Below, in pieces: positions 26,216 through 34,740 of a stretch of 38,295 nt of DNA. Below the pieces are notes generated by a model. The model was not told the DNA's origin and searched no databases. It saw nothing but the letters and a program-made list of their open reading frames with translations. The stretch covers positions 1 to 38,295 of the forward strand of contig CAIZIT010000081.1 in NCBI GenBank assembly GCA_903933115.1, read 5' to 3'. Position numbers and translations under genes: made by a program. This DNA comes from an uncultured Burkholderiales bacterium. Its GTDB lineage: Bacteria > Pseudomonadota > Gammaproteobacteria > Burkholderiales > Burkholderiaceae_C. Position 1 is the stretch's first letter. Each line of letters opens with the position of its first letter.

Positions 26216-26878
26216 CTAAAAAAGAGTGAATTGAGGATCAGGAGCTAAAAAGTCATTCACAAAATTGAGTAGCATGGAATGATGCTGGCCTTGATGCCAA
26301 TGCGCTTGCATCGTTTTTTTGGTGTACCAGTTGCCCTCACTCTCGAGATGACAGCCGATCAAGGCAATTTGATTTTGAATGATGGCCATAGGGTCACCGT
26401 TGAGATAGCTGGCCACAACTTGGAACTTACCGCCTACAAAAGTTGGCCCGTCGTAAAAGTACATCTGATGCGTTTGACCTTGCCAATCGATAGAGATGGT
26501 GGTTCCATATGAAGTTCTCACCTGAGCCTTGGGGCGTTTGATGTGTTGAACCACTCTAGTGCCTTTTAAAAAACCAAAGAAGTACTTATCAGCCCAATAA
26601 GCCCCCATACAAATACCCAAATACTTTCCTCCGCGAGCAACGAACTGACATACGTCATTCATATTGAGTTTCATTTGTGCATGAAAAACACTGGCTTCAC
26701 CCGTACCGCCCGGAAAGATGACCAGCTGTACATCATCAAAAAACCCCAAAGGCACCTTTTGCTTTGTAAAGATCTTGATCTTGTAATCAGGTGAGAGCGA
26801 CGCCAAAACTCCGTTCACAGAATCAACCGAGCAAGTGGGATGCTGAAGATAGATGGCGATGGTTTTGCTTTGATGCAT
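26216..26878 (-). CDS. BPL_N-type class I amidotransferase-like protein
   Basis: A 220-residue protein resembling the N-terminal domain of eukaryotic biotin-protein ligase (BPL_N), a class I glutamine-amidotransferase-like fold. VIFPGGTGEA begins the fold and GICMGAYWADKYFF holds the nucleophile-elbow cysteine. GCHLESEGNWY supplies the histidine and glutamate expected for the triad. No biotin-ligase catalytic domain is attached. Function in bacteria is unknown. It lies 59 bp after the YoaK-type gene on the same strand. Confidence 0.8.
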   Translation of the reverse strand: MHQSKTIAIYLQHPTCSVDSVNGVLASLSPDYKIKIFTKQKVPLGFFDDVQLVIFPGGTGEASVFHAQMKLNMNDVCQFVARGGKYLGICMGAYWADKYFFGFLKGTRVVQHIKRPKAQVRTSYGTTISIDWQGQTHQMYFYDGPTFVGGKFQVVASYLNGDPMAIIQNQIALIGCHLESEGNWYTKKTMQAHWHQGQHHSMLLNFVNDFLAPDPQFTLF

Positions 26879-26937
26879 TTTTACACAAGGGCAAAAGGGC
26901 TTTTAAGACGGAGGCAATGGAGTTGATCCACCACGAC

Positions 26938-27693
26938 TCATTTGAATGCTGGATCCAACTTCTCTCGCGCATCTTTGTACAAATGAGGTAGAGCCAAGGA
27001 GAGAAGCAGCAAAGCAAAGGGCACGGTAGCCATGAAACCTAAACGGCTGAAACTGATGGCCCCGACCACACCACCGAAGAAAAATAAAAATAAAACAGCT
27101 GCATGGATCGACAATTTTTCACGATCCGCCAAAACAAAATGATTTTTATTTTTTTCTTTTGATTTATTCCAATAGAAAAGTCGACCCAGTTCAACACCTA
27201 AATCCGTCACAACTCCTGTCATGTGAGTTGTACGTATCTCCGCTTTTGAGATTTTGGTCAAAATGGCATTTTGAAGGCCCATGATGAAGCAAAGCATCAA
27301 AACCGCAGTTGGCATCAAAGACTGGGGATGGACGTCTAAATTCGCCCCCAACAGTCCAAACATCAAAAGCAACAAGGACTCTAGCAATAAAGAGGCAGCA
27401 AATTCACTGTGAAGCCTCCTACGCCTTGCCCAGTTGATCAAAATAGCCGTTGTCGCCGCACCCATAATAAACGCACTCAAACTGATCAAACCTGAGACGG
27501 CCAATACGACATTTCCAAGCACCAAGTCATCGGCAATGGAAGAGACAATGCCGGACATGTGGGAGGTGTAACGATGCACAGCCATGAATCCACCAGCGTT
27601 AACAGCTCCAGCAACAAAAGCCAAAACTGCACCAAGTTGACGATTGGCAATTTTCGACCTTTCGCGATGACCTAAACTAAAAAAGAGCCCCAT
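26938..27693 (-). CDS. DUF1275 (YoaK-like) membrane protein
   Basis: A 251-residue inner-membrane protein with about six hydrophobic segments. The family marks are LGAVLAFVAGAVNAGGFMAV and the histidine/methionine stretch YTSHMSGIVSS, and later MGLQNAILTKIS followed by RTTHMTGVVTDLG. The two THMTG-like repeats are typical of DUF1275/YoaK. Role unknown. About 60 bp separate it from the next minus-strand gene, so cotranscription is likely. Confidence 0.9.
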   Translation of the reverse strand: MGLFFSLGHRERSKIANRQLGAVLAFVAGAVNAGGFMAVHRYTSHMSGIVSSIADDLVLGNVVLAVSGLISLSAFIMGAATTAILINWARRRRLHSEFAASLLLESLLLLMFGLLGANLDVHPQSLMPTAVLMLCFIMGLQNAILTKISKAEIRTTHMTGVVTDLGVELGRLFYWNKSKEKNKNHFVLADREKLSIHAAVLFLFFFGGVVGAISFSRLGFMATVPFALLLLSLALPHLYKDAREKLDPAFK

Positions 27694-28006
27694 TTGACCA
27701 TCTTTCTAAAACGCGGTTGATTTGAACACCACGGTGCTGAAGTCTTGAAAACCTGGATGCATTCATCAAAAAGCAATGAAATGCAATAACAAACGACTGC
27801 AAGCCTATTGAGTTCATTTTAGCGCTCAAATTTTTTACTGCTTCTAGGCTCCAAATGAACTGCTTTGAAAGCAAATCTAACTCTTTAAAACACATGGGAA
27901 ATTACTGATGTGAACGAAACTGGGCTTCGTTACAGTTAAAGCATGTTTTGCCTGGCCAGCACCAATCCCGCACCTATCAATTTCTAAAAAATAGAGAAAT
28001 CAATCG
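27694..28006. other. Divergent intergenic region, nothing firm
   Basis: About 310 bp between the divergent DUF1275 and isochorismatase-like genes. A 72-codon minus frame (27677-27895) overlaps the DUF1275 start and does not look like a real protein. No convincing promoter or operator is seen. Confidence 0.4.
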
Positions 28007-28648
28007 ATGATGACCACCTCCTTAAAATCCATTTTCACCCTCTCACTCGCATTGGTTGGTTTACCTGTAGTACTTCACGCACAAGGCATTTTGGATGAGT
28101 GGTCTAAGGTTCAAGTGCCTGCACCCCCCCAATTGCAAAGAGTCAATATAGACCCTAAAAACACAGCCGTCTTGGTCCTTGATGTTGCAAAGCATACCTG
28201 CAACAGTGAGGTGCGTCCAAGGTGCATCGGCATGCTGCCTAAGGTTAAAATTTTGATGCAGAAAATGAGATCAAAAGGAGTTCCTGTTGTATACGCACTT
28301 GGGCTTCAACCGACTCCTGGAGTACCGTCAGATATTTGGCCTGAAGCAGCAATGGTGGGAGAGGAACCTTGGGTTCGCTCTGGACCCGACAAGTATTACA
28401 AAACCGAACTGGAAAAGATACTCAGCGACAAAGGCATAAAAACCGTGGTGGTGACTGGAGCAGCATCTCATGGCGCGGTCCTCTACACCATTGGTGGATC
28501 TGTGTTTAGAGGCCTTAAAGTCATTGTTCCAGTGGATGTGATTGCCGCTGAGAGCCTATATGCTGAGCAATATACCGTTTGGCATCTTCAAAATGCACCA
28601 CGAATGGCAGCCAATGTCCAATTGACCTCTGTGGATCTGATTGAGTAA
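28007..28648 (+). CDS. Exported isochorismatase-like protein lacking the catalytic cysteine
   Basis: A 213-residue protein. A signal peptide (about 1-26, ending VVLHAQG) precedes a cysteine-hydrolase (isochorismatase) fold. The catalytic aspartate (AVLVLDVAKH) and lysine (KYYKTELEKIL) are in place, and VVVTGAASHGAVLYTIGG aligns with the usual GxxTxxCVxxTA motif. Alanine stands where the nucleophilic cysteine belongs. Periplasmic members are uncommon. It may be non-catalytic or use other chemistry. Its stop is 2 bp from that of the convergent membrane protein. Confidence 0.8.
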   Translation: MMTTSLKSIFTLSLALVGLPVVLHAQGILDEWSKVQVPAPPQLQRVNIDPKNTAVLVLDVAKHTCNSEVRPRCIGMLPKVKILMQKMRSKGVPVVYALGLQPTPGVPSDIWPEAAMVGEEPWVRSGPDKYYKTELEKILSDKGIKTVVVTGAASHGAVLYTIGGSVFRGLKVIVPVDVIAAESLYAEQYTVWHLQNAPRMAANVQLTSVDLIE

Positions 28649-28650
28649 TT

Positions 28651-29181
28651 TTATTCATCGTGATGCATGTGTTCTGAATGCATACCATCGTTCATATCAA
28701 GCGCTGGCGGCGCTTGATAACCAAACACCACTGGATCCAACATCCCAGAAATCATCGCGATGTGACCCAATACAAGAAACAAAGCCACACAAATTGAATG
28801 AACCTTCAATTTCCCTTCCCTAGACAAGCCCCTGTTGACCCAACTCAGCTCTTGTAAAGCAATCCAAATCAACGGTAAACCGGCAACGAGATAGCTCCCA
28901 ACTGCAATCATATCGATGAAGGTTCGCCACTCGTTGGCTTGGGTAATGGGGATCACCGCGTTGATCATGACGTAGACGATCACACCTAAAAAATAAAGAC
29001 CTACCGCCAAACCGACAAAGCGATTGAGATTGAAAATGAAACCTTCATGTTTTCTCGTAAACAAGAGGTACAACTCCGAAATGGCCAAAGTCTCGGCCAA
29101 AACGATAGGTATGGCCATGAAGATCAACAAATTCCAAGGTTGATTAACGGCCAGCAACTCCATGTAATGGGTCATGTTCAT
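28651..29181 (-). CDS. Membrane protein with histidine-rich tail (DUF6803-like)
   Basis: A 176-residue inner-membrane protein with about four hydrophobic segments (near 18-40, 52-76, 88-108, 125-145). The start MNMTHYMELLAVNQPWNLL is highly characteristic of a family I recall as DUF6803; the name is from memory. The tail DMNDGMHSEHMHHDE, rich in histidine, methionine and acid, suggests metal binding. A good ribosome-binding site (aaggag) precedes the ATG at 29181. It follows the TetR gene by 51 bp and may be in the same operon. Confidence 0.7.
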   Translation of the reverse strand: MNMTHYMELLAVNQPWNLLIFMAIPIVLAETLAISELYLLFTRKHEGFIFNLNRFVGLAVGLYFLGVIVYVMINAVIPITQANEWRTFIDMIAVGSYLVAGLPLIWIALQELSWVNRGLSREGKLKVHSICVALFLVLGHIAMISGMLDPVVFGYQAPPALDMNDGMHSEHMHHDE

Positions 29182-29232
29182 ATCAACTCCTTAAGTAAGC
29201 TTTGATCTTAACTCTTTTTAATTTTTTAGATG

Positions 29233-29841
29233 TTAGTTTTCACAATGACTGCTTAACGCCAAGCCTATCATTTTCATCGAAAACGCTCTGGCTTCGTCTT
29301 GAACGCCATTTGAGAGCACCAAATGGTTCATGACATTGGACTGCTCTATCGTGGCCATTCCGTGGAGTGATGACCAAATGAACATCGCTTCGAGTTCCGC
29401 TTTTTTTTTGTGCTCCGGAGATGTGCCATGTACTTGGATGAGGTGCTGCCTTAAAAGATCAAAAGCGTGCACCGCATACTTGATCACCTCCGGATGCACC
29501 GCGGGGTCAGGCCAAGGCGTTCCGAACATGAGCCTATACTCAAGGGGCTTGGTTGACGCGTAAGTCATATAAGCTTGTCCCATGGCTCTTAATTCATCTT
29601 GCGGTTCGACCTTGGATTTTTCATCTAAAAAGGCCGCAAAATCAATAAAACACCTCTTGACGATTTCAGCGAGCAAATGATCCCTATTGGGAAAATGTCT
29701 GTAGGGCGCTTGATGCGATATTTCCAGCTTTCTGGCCACATCTCGCATGCTCCATGCTTCCACACCCCTCTCGGCGATGACCTCTCTTGCGGCCTGGACA
29801 CATGCTTCCTTCAGCTTCAGTTCATTGATTGATTTGGACAT
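29233..29841 (-). CDS. TetR/AcrR-family regulator
   Basis: A 202-residue repressor-type protein. The N-terminal helix-turn-helix (about 12-58, GVEAWSMRDVARKLEISHQA then PYRHFPNRDHLLAEI) is typical. The C-terminal domain (PLEYRLMFGTPWPD, IWSSLHGMA) resembles the WHG-type ligand-binding domain. It begins 5 bp after the SDR gene, so the two are one operon. The large palindrome in front of that operon is its probable operator, making it autoregulated and controlling the divergent membrane gene; this is inference. Confidence 0.92.
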   Translation of the reverse strand: MSKSINELKLKEACVQAAREVIAERGVEAWSMRDVARKLEISHQAPYRHFPNRDHLLAEIVKRCFIDFAAFLDEKSKVEPQDELRAMGQAYMTYASTKPLEYRLMFGTPWPDPAVHPEVIKYAVHAFDLLRQHLIQVHGTSPEHKKKAELEAMFIWSSLHGMATIEQSNVMNHLVLSNGVQDEARAFSMKMIGLALSSHCEN

Positions 29842-29846
29842 AAAAA

Positions 29847-30650
29847 TCAGCTTGGAAGTCGCTTTGTCATCTCTTTCATCACCATACCCATGACTTTGAC
29901 TCTAATCGACCTGGGCGTTATGGATAGGCCCAAACTCATGACCTTGGCCAACCAACCTGGGTGCACCAGTCTTTGACGTCCTAAAGCGTTGATGGAGTCA
30001 ATGGCAACCACATCGGGCGTTGTCGTGAGTCCAAATTGCATTTTGGAGCGCTTTGAAAAACCCGTTTCTACTGGACCCGGGGCAACAATGAGTAGGTCAA
30101 CACCACTTCCCCTCCATTCCTCATACAAAGCCTCGCCTAAGGCTTGAACATAGGCCTTGGTCGCAGAGTAATGCGCTGATCTTGGAACACCTTGTGTCGC
30201 GATGATGGAGCTCAACAAGATGATTGCACCACGACCTCTCTCCTTGAACTTTGCACCATACGCATGGGTCATCCTTGTCAGAGCCTCGCAGTTCACACTC
30301 AACATGCTCATCTCGTTGGACAAATCATTGTCTAAGAAATTACCTGCCGTCCCAAAACCAGCGTTACAAACCACCAAACCCACATCGAAGCGAGCTGAAA
30401 AAGCCATAACCCTTTCAACCTCTTCTTGCTGAGCCAAATCTGCCGAGAGCACTTGGCACTGAACGCCGTGATGGGTTTGAATTTCTTCAGCCAATTGCTT
30501 TAAAACAGCCTCACGCCTTGCGACAAGAATCAGATCTAAACCTTTTTTGGCCAATTCAACAACAAAGGCACGCCCAATCCCCTCAGAAGCCCCCGTCACC
30601 AATGCATAAGAGCCATAACGAACTGCGAAAGAACCACCTGAATCGTACAT
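29847..30650 (-). CDS. Short-chain dehydrogenase/reductase
   Basis: A 267-residue classical SDR. The dinucleotide motif TGASEGIGR is near residue 20. VVCNAGFG is the NAG motif. The catalytic serine lies in LLSSIIA and the Y-x3-K in YSATKAY, with PGPVETGF after it. The frame opens with two GTG codons (30656), but the ATG at 30650 has aagggg 5 nt upstream. Its C-terminus (about 50 residues after the catalytic core, rich in basic residues) is longer than minimal SDRs, as in acyl-lipid or fatty-acid ketoreductases. Substrate unknown. First gene of the SDR-tetR unit. Confidence 0.92.
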   Translation of the reverse strand: MYDSGGSFAVRYGSYALVTGASEGIGRAFVVELAKKGLDLILVARREAVLKQLAEEIQTHHGVQCQVLSADLAQQEEVERVMAFSARFDVGLVVCNAGFGTAGNFLDNDLSNEMSMLSVNCEALTRMTHAYGAKFKERGRGAIILLSSIIATQGVPRSAHYSATKAYVQALGEALYEEWRGSGVDLLIVAPGPVETGFSKRSKMQFGLTTTPDVVAIDSINALGRQRLVHPGWLAKVMSLGLSITPRSIRVKVMGMVMKEMTKRLPS

Positions 30651-30663
30651 CACCACCCCTTAT

Positions 30664-30708
30664 GTTGACAATGTCTACATTTTAGACCAAAATGTAGACA
30701 CCGTCAAC
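30664..30708. promoter_or_regulatory. 45-bp palindromic operator with two overlapping divergent promoters
   Basis: The sequence reads GTTGAC-aa-TGTCTACATTTT-agacc-AAAATGTAGACA-cc-GTCAAC. It is symmetric over 36 of its 45 positions, with centre 30686. On plus, TTGACA (30665-30670), a 17-bp spacer and CAAAAT (30688-30693) form a promoter. On minus, TTGACG (30707-30702), a 17-bp spacer and TAAAAT (30684-30679) form another. Both are in the same 45 bp, facing each other. Predicted leaders are about 22 nt on each side. It lies between the SDR-tetR operon and the divergent membrane gene. Confidence 0.85.
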
Positions 30709-30722
30709 TCAAACACCTCAAA

Positions 30723-31511
30723 ATGCCTCACCTCAATGCCAATGAAATTCAAAATGCGCTCTCACTGGAGTGGAACACGTTGGCATTTCCGTCCAAGTTT
30801 CTCATCAGTTATGGCGTATTCATGGTTCTTGCCTTGGCTTTGACCTATCTTTACTCGCTCACGGACGAACGCACCATCCGTGAGGTGGGCGTATGGGTCA
30901 AACCCATGAAGTTCATGGCAGCAACGGCCTTGTTCGGATTCAGCACCGTTTGGGTTCTCAAAATTGCCAACTCCAATGTCGAACAAGCAGACGTCTTCAG
31001 ATGGATCTCGGCTTTGATCGTCTTGACTTCATTTTTCGAAGTGGCGTACATCAGTCGCCAGGCGTCGCTTGGCTTGGCCTCTCATTACAACAACAGCGAC
31101 ACCTTTCATGCTTTGATGTTTGCGCTCATGGGCTTGGCTGCAGTTGGACTGGTGGCGTCTCAAGCATGGCTCGCTTGGGAAATTTGGAAAGAACAAAGTG
31201 AAGCTGGCGTTAACGTGGTCACACTCGGGGTGATGGTAGGACTGATGCTCACCTTTGTGCTTTCTGTACTCAGCGGGTTTCTTCTGGGTGGCCACCAACC
31301 GCCAGCGGGACAAGGCTTACCACTGGTAGGATGGCATTTTTACAAAGACTCCAGACCCGCGCATTTCTTGGGCGTCCATGCACAGCAAGTCATTCCACTA
31401 ATGGGGCTATTGGCAGCGAAATTTTTGGGCTCGTACGCAAACCAAGGCTTGATCCTTGGCTCAGCTCTATACACCCTGGTATGGGCGGTCTTGGCATGGC
31501 TCAGTTTTTAA
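30723..31511 (+). CDS. Polytopic membrane protein, unknown function
   Basis: A 262-residue inner-membrane protein with about seven hydrophobic segments (near 25-45, 58-78, 90-108, 130-150, 165-190, 215-232, 238-260). Conserved-looking soluble motifs are VWVKPMKFM after the first helix and GGHQPPAGQGLPLVGWHF and RPAHFLGVHAQQVIPLMG later. The histidines in the last two, next to helices, could bind metal or haem, but no family is recognised. No ribosome-binding site is evident, and the predicted leader is only ~22 nt. It is controlled from the shared palindrome opposite the SDR-tetR operon. Confidence 0.8.
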   Translation: MPHLNANEIQNALSLEWNTLAFPSKFLISYGVFMVLALALTYLYSLTDERTIREVGVWVKPMKFMAATALFGFSTVWVLKIANSNVEQADVFRWISALIVLTSFFEVAYISRQASLGLASHYNNSDTFHALMFALMGLAAVGLVASQAWLAWEIWKEQSEAGVNVVTLGVMVGLMLTFVLSVLSGFLLGGHQPPAGQGLPLVGWHFYKDSRPAHFLGVHAQQVIPLMGLLAAKFLGSYANQGLILGSALYTLVWAVLAWLSF

Positions 31512-31580
31512 ACCAAAGAAGTCGCCATCAAAAAATGAGCTCGCAAGTTTTAGCCTTCGCTCAAATGATCGAACTTTGAC

Positions 31581-31979
31581 TCAAAACAACAATTTAAAGA
31601 TGGACCAACCCACATTCAAAACGATCAAACTCATCAAGGTATAAAAGGTGAACTTCATGCCTAAAATGCGCTGGCGAAAATCGGGGGGTGGCGCATTGAT
31701 CCCCTTTGCATGCATGACTCGCCCCACGATCAATGCAACACCGGGAAGTGCAACCAGCCACCAAGGAGCTGCATTGAGCTCCAAACAAGCCAACAAAATA
31801 ATCCCGAATGGCACATATTCGGCAAAGTTACCGTGAGCGCGAACAGCCCTCTCCAACTCCTCAAAACCGCCCGTTCCCAAAGAAACTTTGTTTTTACGCC
31901 TCAGCCCAATGATGACCAAAGACAGCTTGATGAAAATGGCGGTTAAGATGGATGCAACGATGGATGTGACGATCAGCAT
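31581..31979 (-). CDS. MAPEG-family membrane protein (YecN-like)
   Basis: A 132-residue protein with four hydrophobic segments. The family motif is plain: ERAVRAHGNFAEYVPFGI between helices 1 and 2, and later GRVMHAKGI. MAPEG proteins are trimeric glutathione-dependent enzymes or relatives; the bacterial YecN-like group is uncharacterised. The frame starts at TTG 31985, but ATG 31979 is equally placed and preferred; neither has a strong ribosome-binding site. Confidence 0.85.
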   Translation of the reverse strand: MLIVTSIVASILTAIFIKLSLVIIGLRRKNKVSLGTGGFEELERAVRAHGNFAEYVPFGIILLACLELNAAPWWLVALPGVALIVGRVMHAKGINAPPPDFRQRILGMKFTFYTLMSLIVLNVGWSIFKLLF

Positions 31980-32099
31980 GAGCAAAAAGGGTAAATATTA
32001 AAAAAGACCATCCATTAAAATCAATGAACAGAAAAAAATTATTGTAATCATCAGCAGTTGCATTTAGCTGAAAATTTTCCAAAAGCTGAAGAACATCCA

Positions 32100-32963
32100 A
32101 TGACGTTTGATCTCAAAACCATTAAAAGCCCAATCAGAAATACAGAGATTGTGGTCAATGCGAAAAAGCATCTTGATCTTTACCACACCATTTTGAGTCT
32201 CGCTTGGATTGAATTCAACATCCTTTTTGTCGTTATTTTTATCGTCATCAACCTTGTATTTGGACTGCTGTATTTTATCAACCCAGACTCGATTGGTGGA
32301 CTAGATCACCCGACGTATTGGAATTACTTTTTCTTTAGCGTTCAAACCCTAGCAACCATTGGTTATGGAAATATGTTTCCGCAGGGTCTTTACGGAAATA
32401 TACTCGTCACCTCAGAAGCCATGGTGGGCTTGTTGAGTCTGGGTTTATTTGCTGCAGTTGCCTTTTCTCGTCTTTCGCTACCGCGATCGTTGATCGCTTT
32501 CAGTGATAAAGCTGTGATATCCAATCACAATGGCGTACCCACCCTGATGATTCGTCTCGCCAACAACAGAAACAACTCCGTCATCGATGCAAAAATATCG
32601 CTAAGTCTTTTCAAGCAAGAAACCACTACTGAAGGCTCTAGCATCATGCGAATTCATGATTTGAATTTACTGAGAAGCGCATCACCCATGTTGCTACTGA
32701 CATGGCTTGTCATGCATCCTATTGACAAGGAGAGTCCACTTTATGGAATTAACGAGTCCAGCTTGAAAAAATCCAACATCACCATCATTGCCACCGTAAC
32801 AGGCCTGGATGAAACGCTATCACAAACCATCCATGCCAAAGCAAGTTACCAAAGTACTGATATTTTTTTAAACAAAAGATTCAAAGATTTATTCAAAGTC
32901 CGACAAGAAACAAACACTCAGTTCATTGATTTGAGCGAACTCAACACCATTGAAGATGTTTAG
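32100..32963 (+). CDS. Inward-rectifier-type potassium channel (KirBac-like)
   Basis: A 287-residue channel subunit. Transmembrane helix 1 (about 38-60), a pore helix (about 75-85), the selectivity filter TIGYG (86-90) and helix 2 (about 98-122) are followed by a ~165-residue cytoplasmic immunoglobulin-like IRK domain (with GVPTLMIRLANNRNNSVIDA). The frame opens at TTG 32058, but ATG 32100 starts the family-like sequence. The gene lies alone, followed at 195 bp by a KefF-like flavodoxin reductase that may be functionally linked to potassium transport. Confidence 0.92.
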   Translation: MTFDLKTIKSPIRNTEIVVNAKKHLDLYHTILSLAWIEFNILFVVIFIVINLVFGLLYFINPDSIGGLDHPTYWNYFFFSVQTLATIGYGNMFPQGLYGNILVTSEAMVGLLSLGLFAAVAFSRLSLPRSLIAFSDKAVISNHNGVPTLMIRLANNRNNSVIDAKISLSLFKQETTTEGSSIMRIHDLNLLRSASPMLLLTWLVMHPIDKESPLYGINESSLKKSNITIIATVTGLDETLSQTIHAKASYQSTDIFLNKRFKDLFKVRQETNTQFIDLSELNTIEDV

Positions 32964-33157
32964 GATGAACAAACAATGGCTGACCCATCGCTCTAGAGTC
33001 TAGAAAATAATTGATCAATGCTCAAAGCTCGATGGCAGAAGACTTTCGGTAACTTCGAAAAAAAAGAGACTTATCGCCGCAGATGCTTCGAATTTTGATC
33101 CGGGGTGAACCAAGATTCAAAGAACATTAAAACAATTGCAAAGGTTTAATTTTTATC

Positions 33158-33682
33158 ATGAAAACAACTCTATTGATTAACGGACATAGAAATCCAGATG
33201 ATTCGAAGTATGGCAAAGCCCTATTTCTTAAAGCATCTGAATTAAAGGAAGTCACAACCCATACCTTGATTGAAGAATATCCAAACTTTCAAATTGACGG
33301 CGAACGTGAAAGAGCCTTACTGACAGAGCACAAAAACATCGTTCTTCAATTTCCACTTTATTGGTACTCCAGTCCAGCCATTCTTAAGGAATGGATTGAT
33401 GAGGTATTGGCAAGGGGATGGGCTTATGGTGGCGGGACTGCATTAGCAGGGAAAAAAATCATGGTCGCCGTGACAACGGGCGGCGCAGAAAAAGTTTACC
33501 AACATGATGGCGCCAACAGATTCACGATCAATGAATTCTTAAGGCCTTTCGAACAAACTGCAGCCCTTTGCGGGATGACCTGGATTGAACCCTTCATCAT
33601 GTATGGGGTCAGATACCTTGATCAAAGTCAAATCGATGCAGCTTGCGAGCAATATTTACAAGCCATCAATGAACTTCAATAA
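33158..33682 (+). CDS. NAD(P)H oxidoreductase, KefF/MdaB-like
   Basis: A 174-residue flavodoxin-fold protein of the NAD(P)H dehydrogenase (quinone) 2 family. The N-terminal INGHRNPDDSKYGKAL binds FMN phosphate. IVLQFPLYWYSSPAILKEWIDEVL is the hallmark FP.YW.S.PA.LK.W.D segment, and GWAYGGGTALAGKK follows. KefF, the ancillary subunit of the KefC potassium efflux system, is the closest well-known relative, together with MdaB-type quinone reductases. KefC itself is absent, but a Kir-type channel gene is just upstream. Confidence 0.88.
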   Translation: MKTTLLINGHRNPDDSKYGKALFLKASELKEVTTHTLIEEYPNFQIDGERERALLTEHKNIVLQFPLYWYSSPAILKEWIDEVLARGWAYGGGTALAGKKIMVAVTTGGAEKVYQHDGANRFTINEFLRPFEQTAALCGMTWIEPFIMYGVRYLDQSQIDAACEQYLQAINELQ

Positions 33683-33767
33683 CGAAAGTTCACGTACAAA
33701 AAAAATTGCTCTATTGAAAAATTGCAACCATTAAAACTGAAGGATCATGGCGTCAGTTGAAATGGTC

Positions 33768-33805
33768 GCTTGGCCAAGCTGGCCTCAGACAAGCCTGAGG
33801 CGCTT
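33768..33805. terminator. Inverted repeats between convergent genes
   Basis: A 12-bp palindrome, gcttggccaagc (33768-33779), is followed by gcctcag-6-ctgaggc (33782-33801), whose arms extend with aagc/gctt. It lies between the oxidoreductase and the LysR gene, 23 bp past the LysR stop. No U-run is seen on either side, so termination is a guess from position. Confidence 0.45.
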
Positions 33806-33827
33806 ACCCAAAAAGACATGCCCGTCT

Positions 33828-34724
33828 CTATCTCCATTTCTTGGCTTCATCTGTCAAATGTGTTTTAAAGATCGTTGCGATAGGTGAGAGTTTTTTGCCA
33901 CGAGGGCTCACGATGTGCCAACTTGAATCAATGGGGAAACCTTTGCATTTCAAAACCGCAACATGATCTAGATCTGAATTCTCCCCCAAAGAGTATTGAG
34001 AAAGCACTGCAAGACCTAATTCTCCAATAACAGCCTGTTTGATGGCTTCATTGCTGCCCAATTCCAATCTGACATCGGGCTTGAACTTCAGTTTTCTAAA
34101 GTGAGCGTCAGTGGCCATTCTGGTGCCGGACCCTTTTTCTCGAAAGATGAACTTTTCATTTTTTAGCATTGAAATATCAAGATTCTTTTTCTTGGCGTAA
34201 GCGTGATTGGATGAGGAAATCAACAACAACGGATTTGGCATCAACACTTCATTATCGATCTCTAAATGAAGAGGGGGTTGAGACATGATGTACAAATCGT
34301 CAAGATTTTCCTCAAGTCGCTGAACAACGCCATCACGGTTCAGAACCTCCAATGAAATTTCTATTTGGGGAAATTTTGCACAAAAGCTTCCTAATATTCT
34401 AGGGATGAAATATTTTGCAGTGCTCACGACTGCAACCCTCAGTTTTCCGCGTCTCAACCCTTTGATGCCATCCACCTCCTGCTCAAAAGACTCCCACTGA
34501 TCGGAAATTGCTCTTGCGGCTTTAGCAAGCTCATGACCCATTGGAGTCAAGTGAACTTTTCTAGCAACAACTTCATATAGCGGTACCCCAATGCTTTGCG
34601 TTATCTCTTTCAATCCTATAGAAGCAGTCGGTTGGGTAACATGAGTCTTTCTTGCCGCCGCACTTACACTCCCAGTCTCAGCTAGAGCCAGGAACAAACG
34701 CAGCTGCCTAAAAGTAATATTCAT
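33828..34724 (-). CDS. LysR-family regulator (CbbR/CmpR-like)
   Basis: A 298-residue LTTR. The winged helix-turn-helix (1-60) includes FLALAETGSVSAAARKTHVT, and the effector domain (about 90-295) includes FREKGSGTRMA and IGELGLAVLSQYSL. It resembles CbbR/CmpR, which regulate carbon-fixation and bicarbonate-uptake genes. Its divergent position to an SbtA-like transporter supports that assignment. The T-N11-A box at 34741-34753, 16 bp upstream of its start, is the expected binding site. Confidence 0.9.
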   Translation of the reverse strand: MNITFRQLRLFLALAETGSVSAAARKTHVTQPTASIGLKEITQSIGVPLYEVVARKVHLTPMGHELAKAARAISDQWESFEQEVDGIKGLRRGKLRVAVVSTAKYFIPRILGSFCAKFPQIEISLEVLNRDGVVQRLEENLDDLYIMSQPPLHLEIDNEVLMPNPLLLISSSNHAYAKKKNLDISMLKNEKFIFREKGSGTRMATDAHFRKLKFKPDVRLELGSNEAIKQAVIGELGLAVLSQYSLGENSDLDHVAVLKCKGFPIDSSWHIVSPRGKKLSPIATIFKTHLTDEAKKWR

Positions 34725-34740
34725 TGATTTATACCTATAT

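Noticed and set aside
27677-27895. 72-codon minus-strand gene
   Set aside because: It overlaps the DUF1275 start, has no ribosome-binding site and no family-like sequence.
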